Below, one piece after another: positions 7,683 through 15,658 of a stretch of DNA of 31,853 bases. The notes under the pieces were generated by a model. That model was not told the DNA's origin. It did no database searches and saw nothing but the letters and a program-made list of their open reading frames with translations. Source of the stretch: UBA2185 sp964564625 (lineage in GTDB: Bacteria; Desulfobacterota; Syntrophia; Syntrophales; UBA2185); assembly GCA_964564625.1 (NCBI GenBank), contig CAZMBE010000031.1, forward strand, positions 1 to 31,853, read 5' to 3'. The translations under genes were made by a program, and so were the position numbers. Position 1 is the first letter of the stretch. The number at the start of each line of letters is the position of its first letter.

Positions 7683-9311
7683 ATGGCTGACAGCAAGAAG
7701 TTGAAAGTTGTGAAAGTTGATAAGCCAAAACTGCCCAGTCAGATGTCGATAGATGAGTTACCCTACTATGCCACTGCGTCGCAGTCTGTAGTGCCGAAGG
7801 CGAAGGAAGTGGTTGAGAAAAAAGGGGTCAAGCCTATTACGTATAGCTGGGATAAACTTACGAAAGAGCAGCAGGACGCGGTATTAAAAGTCTGGAAGTT
7901 GGAAGACCTTACCCCGGAAGAGGAGAAGATCCTCCCCTATGAGGAGTGGGCTCGTTATATTTTTGACCCGAGGAAAAGGTTCCGGAAGCCGGAGGCCCTC
8001 GACGGCGTGAGGGTACTGGAGATCTGCCGTCCTGACTGGTGGTCCCTTGCCCTCCAGGTCGGTGTCTCCTTTCTTGCGGAACACGGCGCCGAGGTGATCA
8101 AGATTGAAGATCCCAAGAAGGGCGATCCTCTGCGCTGGGTAGGACCTTCTGTGGAGGATGGGGGCGCTCTCAAGGCGGAAGGTGAGAATTATCCGCCCCA
8201 TGGGTCGGCTCTCTATGCCATGGTGGAAACCCGCAATCGCAACTGCATCAGTGTTGATATTACCACGGCGAAGGGCCGGGAAATCATCAAGATGCTCGCG
8301 AGAAGAGCCGATGTGGTCATGGAGAATTATGACCCCGGCTACCTGGATTCCCTGGGCATCGGCTACCGGCAGTTGCGGAAGATCAATCCGAGGCTGATTT
8401 ACGCGGCCGTGACCGGTTTCGGTTCCTTTGGCGCCGACTCCTGGCGCAAGCCCTTCGAATCGGGCATCCAGGTGATGACCACGGTTCCTTCCTTCGCTGG
8501 TCCCTTCGATATGTCGAAACCCACCCAGCAGGAGGCCCAGGAGACAGGATATCTGCCCTCCCGTGCGGGGTGGCCTCTCGGATTCATGACAGGTGGAATC
8601 AGCGCCGCCGTGGGTGTTGCCGCTTCCCTGTATTATCGGGAAAAGACCGGAAAAGGTCAGATGGTTGATGTGGCAAGCTATGCCCACTGCCTGCGCTGGT
8701 GCGACTGCAGTTTCCCCTGGTACTCCATGACGGGGAACATCAGGAGGCAGTTCGGCAACCTCGACTTTGAGATCAACCCTTATGGATTGCACCGGGCCAA
8801 ACCTGATGAGTTCGGAGACAGATTCAGCATTATTGCCGCGATCGGTCCCGTCTGGCCGCGACTGTGTGAATGCATGGGCACGGACAACATGAAGAAATGG
8901 GAGAAGGAACTTCCCATGAATTCAGACCGTATCACCTGGAAGGCACAGGTGGAGATAAACACTGAAATTGACAAGTGGACCGCACAGCACAGCCTTCCGG
9001 AAATCGACCAGCTAGGCATGAAATTTGGCTTTGCCGGCGCCGGATGCCGGAACATCAAGGAAATCGCCAACGATCCCCACTTCCTGGACAGGGCTTCCAT
9101 GGAAGAAGTGGATGATCCCCTCTATGGGAGGATGCTTGTCCAGGGATGCCGTCCCAACTTCCATTTCACTCAGGCGAGGATCAAGTGGAACTGCAAGCCC
9201 ATGGGCTGGGATAATGAGGAAGTCCTGCGTAAATACTGCGGGCTCTTCAAGTCAGACCTGGAGCAGCTAGTCGCAGAAGGAGTTGTTGGAAGGAAAGGAG
9301 GAGGATACTGA
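7683..9311 (+). CDS. CaiB/BaiF (family III) CoA-transferase, subunit apparently lacking the catalytic Asp
   Basis: A 542-residue protein. Residues about 100-540 are a family III CoA-transferase: LDGVRVLEICRPDWWSL, the GAEVIKIEDPKKGDPLRW strand, the TGKGQMVDVASYA loop and the C-terminal small-domain end NCKPMGWDNEEVLRKY. The family normally has about 400 residues; the extra ~100 N-terminal residues (EDLTPEEEKILPYEEWARY) are shared with the next gene. The catalytic aspartate of the family (Asp169 of CaiB, in ADYFSG) aligns here with PLGFMTGG, that is Gly300, so this subunit may be non-catalytic. ATG 7683 follows AAAAAGGAGG. The next gene starts 1 nt after its stop, indicating cotranslation and probably a heteromer, as known for benzylsuccinate CoA-transferase BbsEF. 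The acyl substrate cannot be inferred. Confidence 0.88.
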   Translation: MADSKKLKVVKVDKPKLPSQMSIDELPYYATASQSVVPKAKEVVEKKGVKPITYSWDKLTKEQQDAVLKVWKLEDLTPEEEKILPYEEWARYIFDPRKRFRKPEALDGVRVLEICRPDWWSLALQVGVSFLAEHGAEVIKIEDPKKGDPLRWVGPSVEDGGALKAEGENYPPHGSALYAMVETRNRNCISVDITTAKGREIIKMLARRADVVMENYDPGYLDSLGIGYRQLRKINPRLIYAAVTGFGSFGADSWRKPFESGIQVMTTVPSFAGPFDMSKPTQQEAQETGYLPSRAGWPLGFMTGGISAAVGVAASLYYREKTGKGQMVDVASYAHCLRWCDCSFPWYSMTGNIRRQFGNLDFEINPYGLHRAKPDEFGDRFSIIAAIGPVWPRLCECMGTDNMKKWEKELPMNSDRITWKAQVEINTEIDKWTAQHSLPEIDQLGMKFGFAGAGCRNIKEIANDPHFLDRASMEEVDDPLYGRMLVQGCRPNFHFTQARIKWNCKPMGWDNEEVLRKYCGLFKSDLEQLVAEGVVGRKGGGY

Positions 9312-9312
9312 T

Positions 9313-10869
9313 ATGGAACTATCACCACGAGCAAGATTCAAGAAGGATGTGCCTCCCGAGCAGATGGAGGCGGTATGGTATGATTTCGATCAACTTAGTC
9401 CCGCACAGAAATCCCTTGTCATGAAGGCCAGGAAGGGTGAAGACCTGACCGAAAATGAGGAGGACGCCCTCCCCTATGAAGAGTTCTGCCGTTACCTCTT
9501 CCACCGCAGACGGGTGTTTAAGAAAGACAAGATTCTCGACGGAATCAGGGTGGTGGACTTTACAACCCTCATCCTCGGCCCTTCCCATTGCGCTATGCTG
9601 GGAGAGATGGGGGCGGAAGTGATCAAGCTGGAACTCCCCGGCCGGGGCGACACCATGCGCGCCCTTGCTCCTCCGAAAGATCAGGGAGGTTTTCCCATGT
9701 GGTCGGAAGAAAAAACCGGCACCAAGGCCTCCGGCATCCTGGGGAAAGGTGTCGTAGCGGAAACAGACGTTGCTATGGCGGGCGGCCTGGGTTGGCTGGA
9801 CTGCGCAAAGAATAAGCTCCATACCTGTATGGATATCCATCCCGGTGAAGGCGGCACCATCTTTAAAGAGCTCTGTAAGAGAGCCGATATCTTCGTCGAA
9901 AATGTCCGCGGAGGTACCCTGGACAGGTGGGATGAAGGGTATAAACAGTTGCGGGAGCTCAATCCTAAACTGATTTACCTCACCTCCAACGGGCCGGGAC
10001 AGTGGGGCCGAGAAGACCTGGTGCGGGCTTCCTATGATATCCTTGCCCAGTCCATGGGCGGGAGTGTCTTCATCAGCGGTCATGACCCCGGCGATCAGAT
10101 GAAAATTCCTATCTGGGTGGCTGACTATTTTGGCGGCACCATGGGGCTTTTCGCCACACTGCTCGCTTTGTACGCCCGTGAGAAATATGGTGTAGGCCAG
10201 ATGATCGAGAACTCTCAGGTGGAGAATATCACCCGCGCTCTTGGGCCGGGGATTGTCTGGTACAGTCTGACGGGCGCTGTTCAGACCCGCTGGGGCAACC
10301 GGTTCCGCTGGATCTGTCCCGACTGTATTGTGAAAGCAAAGGACGGGTTCATTGCCGTCGGCGCCGATGACGAGGCCTTCAAGTCTCTCTGCAACACCAT
10401 CGGGGGCAAGGCCATGGCTATGCCGGGAAAATATCCCACTAACATGGATAGAGTGAAACTGGAAGCCCAGGAAGAGATCTATGAAATGATCGAAGCGTGG
10501 GCGGCAAAGCACACGGTCGCTGAAATTGACAATCTTGGCAGAAAGCATGGGTTCGGTGTCTGCCCTGTCATGAACGCGAAAGATGCCTGTGAGAGGCCGC
10601 AGTATCGGGAACGTGGAGAGATCGAGTATATTGAAGATCCCTGGTATGGACCGCTGGATATTCAGGGCTGCTACCCCCTGTTCTCGGAGGCCCCCAGCTA
10701 CACAGAGTTCGGCGGTAAGCCGATCGGATGGGACACGGAGTATGTCCTCCGTCGCTTCATGGGGTACGATACGGAAAAGATCCTGTTCCTGGAGAGGGAA
10801 CATGAGATCGGCAAGATTGCCGGTGCCGAAGGTCGTCGCGTCGCATGGCCTCCCAAGCCCAAAAAATAA
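9313..10869 (+). CDS. CaiB/BaiF (family III) CoA-transferase, catalytic subunit
   Basis: A 518-residue paralogue of the preceding gene, with the same extended N-terminus (EDLTENEEDALPYEEFCRY, then KILDGIRVVDFTTL). The transferase domain carries GAEVIKLELPGRGDTMR, the loop YGVGQMIENSQVE and the C-terminal GGKPIGWDTEYVLRRFMGY. The motif VADYFGG matches TADYFSG of CaiB, so Asp271 is the expected nucleophile that forms the aspartyl-CoA anhydride. ATG 9313 is chosen because a GGAGGAGG run ending about 9 nt upstream serves as ribosome site; the longer frame from 9283 overlaps the first gene. Start and upstream stop are separated by 1 nt. The likely function is moving CoA from a donor such as succinyl-CoA to a carboxylate in anaerobic degradation; the substrate is not readable. 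A strong terminator follows. Confidence 0.9.
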   Translation: MELSPRARFKKDVPPEQMEAVWYDFDQLSPAQKSLVMKARKGEDLTENEEDALPYEEFCRYLFHRRRVFKKDKILDGIRVVDFTTLILGPSHCAMLGEMGAEVIKLELPGRGDTMRALAPPKDQGGFPMWSEEKTGTKASGILGKGVVAETDVAMAGGLGWLDCAKNKLHTCMDIHPGEGGTIFKELCKRADIFVENVRGGTLDRWDEGYKQLRELNPKLIYLTSNGPGQWGREDLVRASYDILAQSMGGSVFISGHDPGDQMKIPIWVADYFGGTMGLFATLLALYAREKYGVGQMIENSQVENITRALGPGIVWYSLTGAVQTRWGNRFRWICPDCIVKAKDGFIAVGADDEAFKSLCNTIGGKAMAMPGKYPTNMDRVKLEAQEEIYEMIEAWAAKHTVAEIDNLGRKHGFGVCPVMNAKDACERPQYRERGEIEYIEDPWYGPLDIQGCYPLFSEAPSYTEFGGKPIGWDTEYVLRRFMGYDTEKILFLEREHEIGKIAGAEGRRVAWPPKPKK

Positions 10870-10882
10870 ACCTTCAAGTCTT

Positions 10883-10912
10883 AAAGCGGCTCCTTTCGGA
10901 GCCGCTTTTTTT
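10883..10912 (+). terminator. Rho-independent terminator after the CoA-transferase pair
   Basis: AAAGCGGCTCC (10883-10893), loop TTTC, GGAGCCGCTTT (10898-10908) and a run of T to 10912. An 11-bp perfect GC-rich stem with a T tract starts 14 nt after the stop codon and closes the two-gene operon. Confidence 0.95.
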
Positions 10913-11112
10913 CCCACTTGGGGATTGGGAGAAAAACCCTTGCTTTTAGGCAAAGACTTCAGTTTAATTTTTTTCACCGTAAGGGTTCAAAGTATCGAAG
11001 ATTCTGCAAGTCAAGAGTAAGAGAAAAGGGTTCGCCCTTGATCACTCGATTCCTTGAATCCTTGAACTGTAAATCCATTGGCGTTAACCGATGGTGGGTA
11101 ACGGTTTAGTTC

Positions 11113-11301
11113 ATGATCAATATATGGGGTATATGCACCTGGGGATCAGGAACGTATGACCAGATGACAAGATGGGATCTGTCTTGCCCTTTTTTTGTCT
11201 TCAGTGATATAAGGAAAATGGAGGGTGCGGAGAACTGCTGCGCCAACTGTGCATACTGGCATGTGTATGACGAGCATTTAGCAAGAAAAGAAAATGTATG
11301 A
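11113..11301 (+). CDS. Four-cysteine mini-protein, tandem copy 1
   Basis: A 62-residue protein with no family I recognise. It aligns without gaps to the next two genes: MINIWGIC at the start, RWD..C at 20-25, CCANCAYW at 42-49. Cys8, Cys25, Cys43 and Cys46 are invariant in the three copies, giving Cx16CxxC-type spacing (C-x16-C-x17-C-x2-C), which suggests a small zinc- or iron-binding fold. No signal peptide or membrane segment is present. Its TGA overlaps the ATG of copy 2 (ATGA), so translation is coupled. No strong ribosome site lies before this first ATG (GATGGTGGG is 16 nt or more away). The conservation across three copies, rather than the ORF length, is the evidence that it is real. 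Confidence 0.75.
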   Translation: MINIWGICTWGSGTYDQMTRWDLSCPFFVFSDIRKMEGAENCCANCAYWHVYDEHLARKENV

Positions 11302-11483
11302 TTAACATTTGGGGCATATGTGAGTGTGGAGGCATTTATACGTCGCAGATGGTACGCTGGGATTCATGGTGTACTTATTTTCATCTGAAGGAAAATGAAA
11401 AAGGCGAAAATACAGAAATGAGCTGTGCCCAATGCAGATACTGGATTACATCCGACGATCTTCTTATGGAGCATGAGAAATGA
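11298..11483 (+). CDS. Four-cysteine mini-protein, tandem copy 2
   Basis: A 61-residue paralogue of the genes on either side, aligned without gaps: MINIWGIC, MVRWDSWC, SCAQCRYW. It keeps Cys8, Cys25, Cys43 and Cys46, Trp5, Trp21, Asp22, Tyr48 and Trp49, and has one additional cysteine (Cys10); the doublet cysteine at 42 of the other copies is Ser here. The middle (residues 28-41, HLKENEKGENTEM) is variable and charged. It overlaps copy 1 by 4 nt (ATGA) and copy 3 by 4 nt (ATGA). Function unknown; the pattern would suit metal binding or a redox-sensitive adaptor. Confidence 0.78.
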   Translation: MINIWGICECGGIYTSQMVRWDSWCTYFHLKENEKGENTEMSCAQCRYWITSDDLLMEHEK

Positions 11484-11659
11484 TTAATACATGGGGTGTA
11501 TGCGAATTTGCTGAAATGACACATGACCCCCTAAGAAAGTGGGACATGCAGTGTATTTCATTCAGCCCTGCGGAAGTGAAAAGGGTGGAAGAAAGCGATA
11601 CGTGCTGTGCCAATTGCATATACTGGCTCATTGCCGACGAGAACCTTAAGGGTCAATAA
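11480..11659 (+). CDS. Four-cysteine mini-protein, tandem copy 3
   Basis: A 59-residue protein, ATG 11480 to TAA 11657-11659. It has the same layout as copies 1 and 2: MINTWGVC, LRKWDMQC, TCCANCIYW, with Cys8, Cys25, Cys43 and Cys46 conserved. It is the shortest of the three, ending in DENLKGQ. The ATG overlaps the stop of copy 2 (ATGA) and has its own ribosome site (GGAG, 8 nt upstream), the best of the three. It is the last gene of the array; no fourth copy was found on either side. Confidence 0.78.
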   Translation: MINTWGVCEFAEMTHDPLRKWDMQCISFSPAEVKRVEESDTCCANCIYWLIADENLKGQ

Positions 11660-11983
11660 AAGCTGCATGATTCTATGAATGTTTAGGTTTTACAGAGGTT
11701 TTCTTGATTATACTCTTGCACGTAATTATAGAGAACATTTTTTATTTCAGTAGCCCCCTTATACACCAATAAAAATGTCTGTTTACATCCACACCTTCAT
11801 GATGTATAAGCACCCCGAAAAGAATCCTGTATAACGCCAGCTTGCGTATATTCATGGTATGCCATTTTAACCTAAGGGAAAATGATTATTCATTTTTTTT
11901 ATAAATTTCTTAATCGCACCGCGTCTTAGAAATGACATCTTTGATTATGCAGGCGGGCAAGATGATTGTGCGGAGGTTTATCC
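11660..11983. other. Non-coding stretch before the spermidine-synthase-like gene
   Basis: About 320 bp, AT-rich, with no reading frame, strong hairpin or recognised promoter. It must hold the end of the mini-protein transcript and probably the promoter of the next gene. I see nothing else in it. Confidence 0.4.
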
Positions 11984-13543
11984 ATGCAAAAAGAAATTGT
12001 GAGGGCCAACATCGTAGTTTTTATCGCCAGCTTCTGCACCCTGGTTATTGAGCTGGTTGCAGGAAGGATCATGGCGCCTTATGTGGGCGTATCGCTCTAT
12101 ACCTGGACGAGCATTATCGGTGTTGTCCTTGCCGGTATCAGCATAGGCGCATATTTGGGAGGTCTGCTTGCGGACAGGTTTCCTCGGCCTTCGACACTTG
12201 GCTGGCTCCTCTTTGCTTCCGGCATAGGGGCATTTTCCATTTCTCCGCTTATCAACGTTCTGGGAGCCACCCAGTTTCAGACCACACTGATGATGCGTAT
12301 TTTACTTCTTACGACAGTTATCTTTTTTATTCCTTCCTGCATCCTGGGGATGATTTCCCCCGTTGTGGTAAAACTTACACTTCAAAATCTTGCAAAGACA
12401 GGCAATGTTGTGGGGAAGATCTATGCATTCTCCACACTCGGTTCCATTATCGGGACGTTTGCTACGGGCTTTTTCCTTATCTCCTGGATGGGAACGCGCA
12501 ATATCCTTTTAAGTGTAGGGTTTATTCTCATACTTTCCGCTCTTATCTTTGGGGGTACGTTCATCAGGAAAAAATCTTTTGCTGTTTTCATGGTAATTGT
12601 AATTTCACTTGTCTGGACTTTCTATGGTTATGCCTTCAAAATGCCGCTCGATGATAAAGTGTATTATTTCAAAGAAAGTGACTACTATACCATTCAGGTA
12701 AGGGAATTTCTGACAAAGGGTGAGAATGCACGGGCGGAAGCCCTCGTGTTAGACCATCTCATCCATTCGATTAACGACCTGAATAATCCCTACTACCTCG
12801 ATTATGAATACATCAGGATTTATGAGGAGTTTATGCGTTGGCGGATGAACCGGACAGGTGTGTTGAAAAGCCTGTTCATCGGGGGTGGGGGCTATACCTT
12901 GCCCCGCTGTCTCGAAGTAATGTATCCAATGGCAGAAGTTGACGTCGTGGAGATTGATCCGGAAGTCACCAGGGTGGTTCATGAATATCTGGGAGTGTCG
13001 AAAAACACGAAGATTCGGTCCTTCAACGAAGACGGACGCTGGTTTGTCATGAATTGCAGGGAGAAAGAAAAATACGATTTCATTGTGGGGGATGCGTTTA
13101 ATGACCTGTCCATACCCTACCATCTGACAACAAAAGAATTTGCGCAGCAAATGGCTGCGCTTTTAAAACCGGATGGTATTCTTATGGCCAATGTTATTGA
13201 CAGTTATCAGAAGGGGCTTTTTATGCCTTCCTATATACGGACGCTGGAGGAAGTGTTCGGGAAGGGGAATGTTCATCTTGTTTCCCATAAGCCGTATAAT
13301 GAAGCTACCGGCATCAGCACCCGTGTGATTGTGGCGAGCAAACGAAGCGTGAATATAAACGATTTTTTATCCTTCATCAGTGCACAGAATGGCAAGAAGG
13401 TCATGTCCAATGTCATGCCCCAGGAACGTCTGCAGGAATATCTCGCACAGCGCCCTTCCATAATCCTGACGGATGATTATGTTCCCGTGGATAATTTGAT
13501 AGCCCCCATCTTTGAAGAACGGTATGGCTATCAAAGGCATTGA
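11984..13543 (+). CDS. Membrane-fused spermidine synthase-like protein
   Basis: A 519-residue protein. Residues 1 to about 215 contain seven or so hydrophobic helices (VFIASFCTLVIELVAGRIMA, then GVVLAGISIGAYLGGLLADR), resembling half of a major-facilitator-type transporter. Residues about 280-480 are a spermidine synthase-like methyltransferase fold: the glycine loop SLFIGGGGYTLPRC, the acidic strand DVVEIDPEV and VGDAFNDLSIPYHLTT. This is the usual architecture annotated as fused MFS/spermidine synthase, found widely in bacteria; whether it makes polyamines is unproven. ATG 11984 is preferred over the TTG at 11966 because GGAGG lies 8 nt before it. It lies upstream of an M29 peptidase, with a 134-bp gap that contains a heptad repeat. 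Confidence 0.85.
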   Translation: MQKEIVRANIVVFIASFCTLVIELVAGRIMAPYVGVSLYTWTSIIGVVLAGISIGAYLGGLLADRFPRPSTLGWLLFASGIGAFSISPLINVLGATQFQTTLMMRILLLTTVIFFIPSCILGMISPVVVKLTLQNLAKTGNVVGKIYAFSTLGSIIGTFATGFFLISWMGTRNILLSVGFILILSALIFGGTFIRKKSFAVFMVIVISLVWTFYGYAFKMPLDDKVYYFKESDYYTIQVREFLTKGENARAEALVLDHLIHSINDLNNPYYLDYEYIRIYEEFMRWRMNRTGVLKSLFIGGGGYTLPRCLEVMYPMAEVDVVEIDPEVTRVVHEYLGVSKNTKIRSFNEDGRWFVMNCREKEKYDFIVGDAFNDLSIPYHLTTKEFAQQMAALLKPDGILMANVIDSYQKGLFMPSYIRTLEEVFGKGNVHLVSHKPYNEATGISTRVIVASKRSVNINDFLSFISAQNGKKVMSNVMPQERLQEYLAQRPSIILTDDYVPVDNLIAPIFEERYGYQRH

Positions 13544-13677
13544 TAAAAAAATTAAATAGGGTTCGAGGGGTCAAGGGGGCAAGGATTCGAGCGAATAGTG
13601 GAACATGAACATTAGAACCTTTGAATCTTTTTTACAATTACACGGAAAAAGCATCTTGTATGAAGGTGAATGACGCT

Positions 13678-14877
13678 ATGTTGACAGATGTACAACTTGA
13701 AAAATATGCGGATGTTCTTATCTGGGCCTTGAAAACAGCCAGGCAAAATCTGTTCAGAAAAAAAGATACCATCCTCATCCAGTACGACCCCTCAGCACTC
13801 CCACTCGCGGAATTGCTGTACGGCAGGATACTTGATATGGGGATGAACCCGATACAGCGCGTAGGCCTGACAAAAGTGATGGAGCGGGGCTTTTATGAAA
13901 AGTCGAACAACAAACAACTCGTCTTTCTGGTTCCAGGAGACATGGAACTCTGCAGCAGCATTAACGGGAGAATATTTCTCCATGCACCGGATGCCCTCAC
14001 GCACTTGAAAGATATTGATCCGGCGAAGATCGGAAAGGCTCTGGTTGCACGAAAACCGCTCCGGGATATTCTCAACAGGCGTGAGGAAGAGGGATGTTAT
14101 AGCTGGACTCTCTGTACCCTACCGACAGATGAGCTGGCAAAACAGGCGCGAACAACAGTGAATGAATACACGGATCAGATTGTCAGGGCCTGTTACCTGG
14201 ATCATGACGAACCTGTTTCCCGATGGCAGACAATTCTCGACGAAGTAAGAGAAATAAAAAAATGGCTAGACAGTCTTGATGTGAAATCTGTACATATTGA
14301 ATCACGGAATATCGATTTGAAGGTTACCCCCGGATTTAATAGGAAATGGATAGGAATCTCCGGACACAATATACCGAGTTTTGAAATATTCACTTCACCG
14401 GACTGGAGGGGAACGGAAGGCCGCTACTATGCGAATCTTCCTTCTTTCCGCAGCGGAAACTATGTAGAGGGAGTCGGTCTGAAGTTTGAGAAAGGTGTCG
14501 TGACAGAGATTGAAGCGGAGACAGGTAAGGATTTTGTCATCAAGCAGCTATCCATGGACAGGGGTGCGAGCCGTGTAGGGGAGTTTTCCCTTACAGACAA
14601 ACGTTTTTCACGGATCGACCGCTTCATGGCGGATACGCTTTTCGATGAAAACCACGGCGGCCGATATGGAAACTGTCATATCGCCCTTGGTTCTTCCTAT
14701 ACGGTTACATACAGGGGAGGGCCGTCGGAACTTACGAAAGTGGTAAAGCAAAAAATGGGCTTCAATGATTCAGCCCTGCATTGGGACCTCGTTAACACGG
14801 AAGATAAGACGGCGACCGCTCACTTGGCGTCGGGGGAGAAGATGCTTATATACGCACATGGCGTATTCCAGCACTGA
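13678..14877 (+). CDS. M29 family (thermophilic-type) aminopeptidase
   Basis: A 399-residue cytoplasmic metallo-aminopeptidase. The C-terminal metal-binding half is readable: IPSFEIFTSPDWRGTEGR (the first Glu ligand), RVGEFSLTDKRFSRID (second Glu), FDENHGGRYGNCHIALGSSY (His and the catalytic region) and ALHWDLVNT (His/Asp). Length about 400 is normal for M29. ATG 13678 is chosen because AAGGTGA, matching the anti-Shine-Dalgarno sequence, lies 8 nt upstream and the sequence MLTDVQLEKYADVLIWALKT starts as expected; ATG 13660 is an alternative. The products are free amino acids from peptides, a general role. It is convergent with the nuclease gene. The gene contains no obvious anomaly. Confidence 0.85.
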   Translation: MLTDVQLEKYADVLIWALKTARQNLFRKKDTILIQYDPSALPLAELLYGRILDMGMNPIQRVGLTKVMERGFYEKSNNKQLVFLVPGDMELCSSINGRIFLHAPDALTHLKDIDPAKIGKALVARKPLRDILNRREEEGCYSWTLCTLPTDELAKQARTTVNEYTDQIVRACYLDHDEPVSRWQTILDEVREIKKWLDSLDVKSVHIESRNIDLKVTPGFNRKWIGISGHNIPSFEIFTSPDWRGTEGRYYANLPSFRSGNYVEGVGLKFEKGVVTEIEAETGKDFVIKQLSMDRGASRVGEFSLTDKRFSRIDRFMADTLFDENHGGRYGNCHIALGSSYTVTYRGGPSELTKVVKQKMGFNDSALHWDLVNTEDKTATAHLASGEKMLIYAHGVFQH

Positions 14878-14887
14878 GGGAAGTGCT
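14870..14887 (+). terminator. Weak hairpin at the stop of the M29 gene
   Basis: AGCACT (14870-14875) pairs with AGTGCT (14882-14887), followed by TTATAAGG. The stem is only 6 bp and spans the TGA, so it is a weak candidate for the end of transcription between two convergent genes. Confidence 0.25.
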
Positions 14888-14958
14888 TTATAAGGTATTC
14901 AATGAGAGCTTTTTCTGTTTTTTTCTCTATCTCTGACTCTTTGTCTCCAGCCTACAGT

Positions 14959-15528
14959 CTATTTAGTCCTATATACACTTGGTCTTTCATATAAAAGACC
15001 CTGAGACCAGACTCCTATCTTTTTATTGTATGCTTCTTGTTCCGCATCAAGGAACAACTTCCGGTACTGTTCGTCTATCAGATGTTCATTATAGGCTTCT
15101 GCCATACCTGCCTTCAACATCTCCACATTCACATTTTTTGTAAAAATATTATTTTCCCTCGCCCAGACAATGGAAACCATTCTCTTGTGACTGTCTATAT
15201 CCATCACAAACAGCCGAACATCCTGGCCGAATACCATGGTGGAGAGAAGGGATTTTGCCTCAATTCCGAAGGGCTGTCCCGGCTTAATGATCCGCTTGCT
15301 TTTACGGTGTATTCTGTCCAGTTCAGGTGCGTCAATGCCATACATACGCACATTCAATTTTTCGCGATTTTTCGTTACAACAGTGAGGTTGTTTCCGTCT
15401 GATACTCTGGAAACAAAACCATCAACTATTCTAATGGGATCACCTGCTGTTGCCGAGGATGCAATAAGGAACATACACAGGGATATCAGCAGGATCAAGA
15501 TTATCTGGGGACGGAAAAGACTGTTCAT
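14959..15528 (-). CDS. Secreted thermonuclease-like (SNase family) protein
   Basis: A 189-residue protein with an N-terminal signal peptide or anchor (IILILLISLCMFLIASSATA) and one staphylococcal-nuclease domain. The catalytic set is visible by comparison with staphylococcal nuclease: VSDGNNLTV (Asp21 region), VRMYGIDAPEL (Arg35, Asp40, Glu43) and DSHKRMVSIVW (Arg87). It should therefore hydrolyse DNA or RNA outside the cytoplasm, with calcium. ATG 15526-15528 is chosen over the TTG two codons earlier; the ribosome site is weak (GGAA). A promoter lies directly upstream (15560-15588), so it is probably transcribed on its own. It is convergent with the M29 gene. Confidence 0.87.
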   Translation of the reverse strand: MNSLFRPQIILILLISLCMFLIASSATAGDPIRIVDGFVSRVSDGNNLTVVTKNREKLNVRMYGIDAPELDRIHRKSKRIIKPGQPFGIEAKSLLSTMVFGQDVRLFVMDIDSHKRMVSIVWARENNIFTKNVNVEMLKAGMAEAYNEHLIDEQYRKLFLDAEQEAYNKKIGVWSQGLLYERPSVYRTK

Positions 15529-15559
15529 AGACAATTTCCAAGAGAATTATTTATTGGGG

Positions 15560-15588
15560 ACAATAATTTGATACTGATAATTAGTCAA
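15560..15588 (-). promoter_or_regulatory. Sigma-70-type promoter of the nuclease gene
   Basis: On the minus strand TTGACT (15583-15588) and TATTGT (15560-15565) are separated by exactly 17 nt. Transcription would start near 15553, about 25 nt before the ATG at 15528. Confidence 0.5.
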
Positions 15589-15658
15589 GATAAAGAAATT
15601 TGACAAATAATTTGCCTGATGGGAAATATCTCTTGTGTAGTTTCATGACCTGGAAAAA

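Noticed and set aside
7884..8792. 302-codon open frame on the minus strand opposite the first CoA-transferase
   Set aside because: Shadow of the transferase frame; no ribosome site, no domain, proline/glycine/histidine-rich nonsense composition.
8640..10230. Residues following the GxGQ loops (Ala and Glu) as loss of the catalytic aspartate in both CoA-transferases
   Set aside because: The family nucleophile is in the earlier ADYFxG motif, not after the GxGQ loop; judged there, only the first protein lacks it.
9322..10977. 551-codon open frame on the minus strand opposite the second CoA-transferase
   Set aside because: It has no recognisable domain, lies completely under a well-supported gene with clear motifs and arises from that gene's codon bias.
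11660..11720. A fourth copy of the cysteine mini-protein after copy 3
   Set aside because: An ATGATT start occurs but is closed by a stop after three codons and no cysteine pattern follows.
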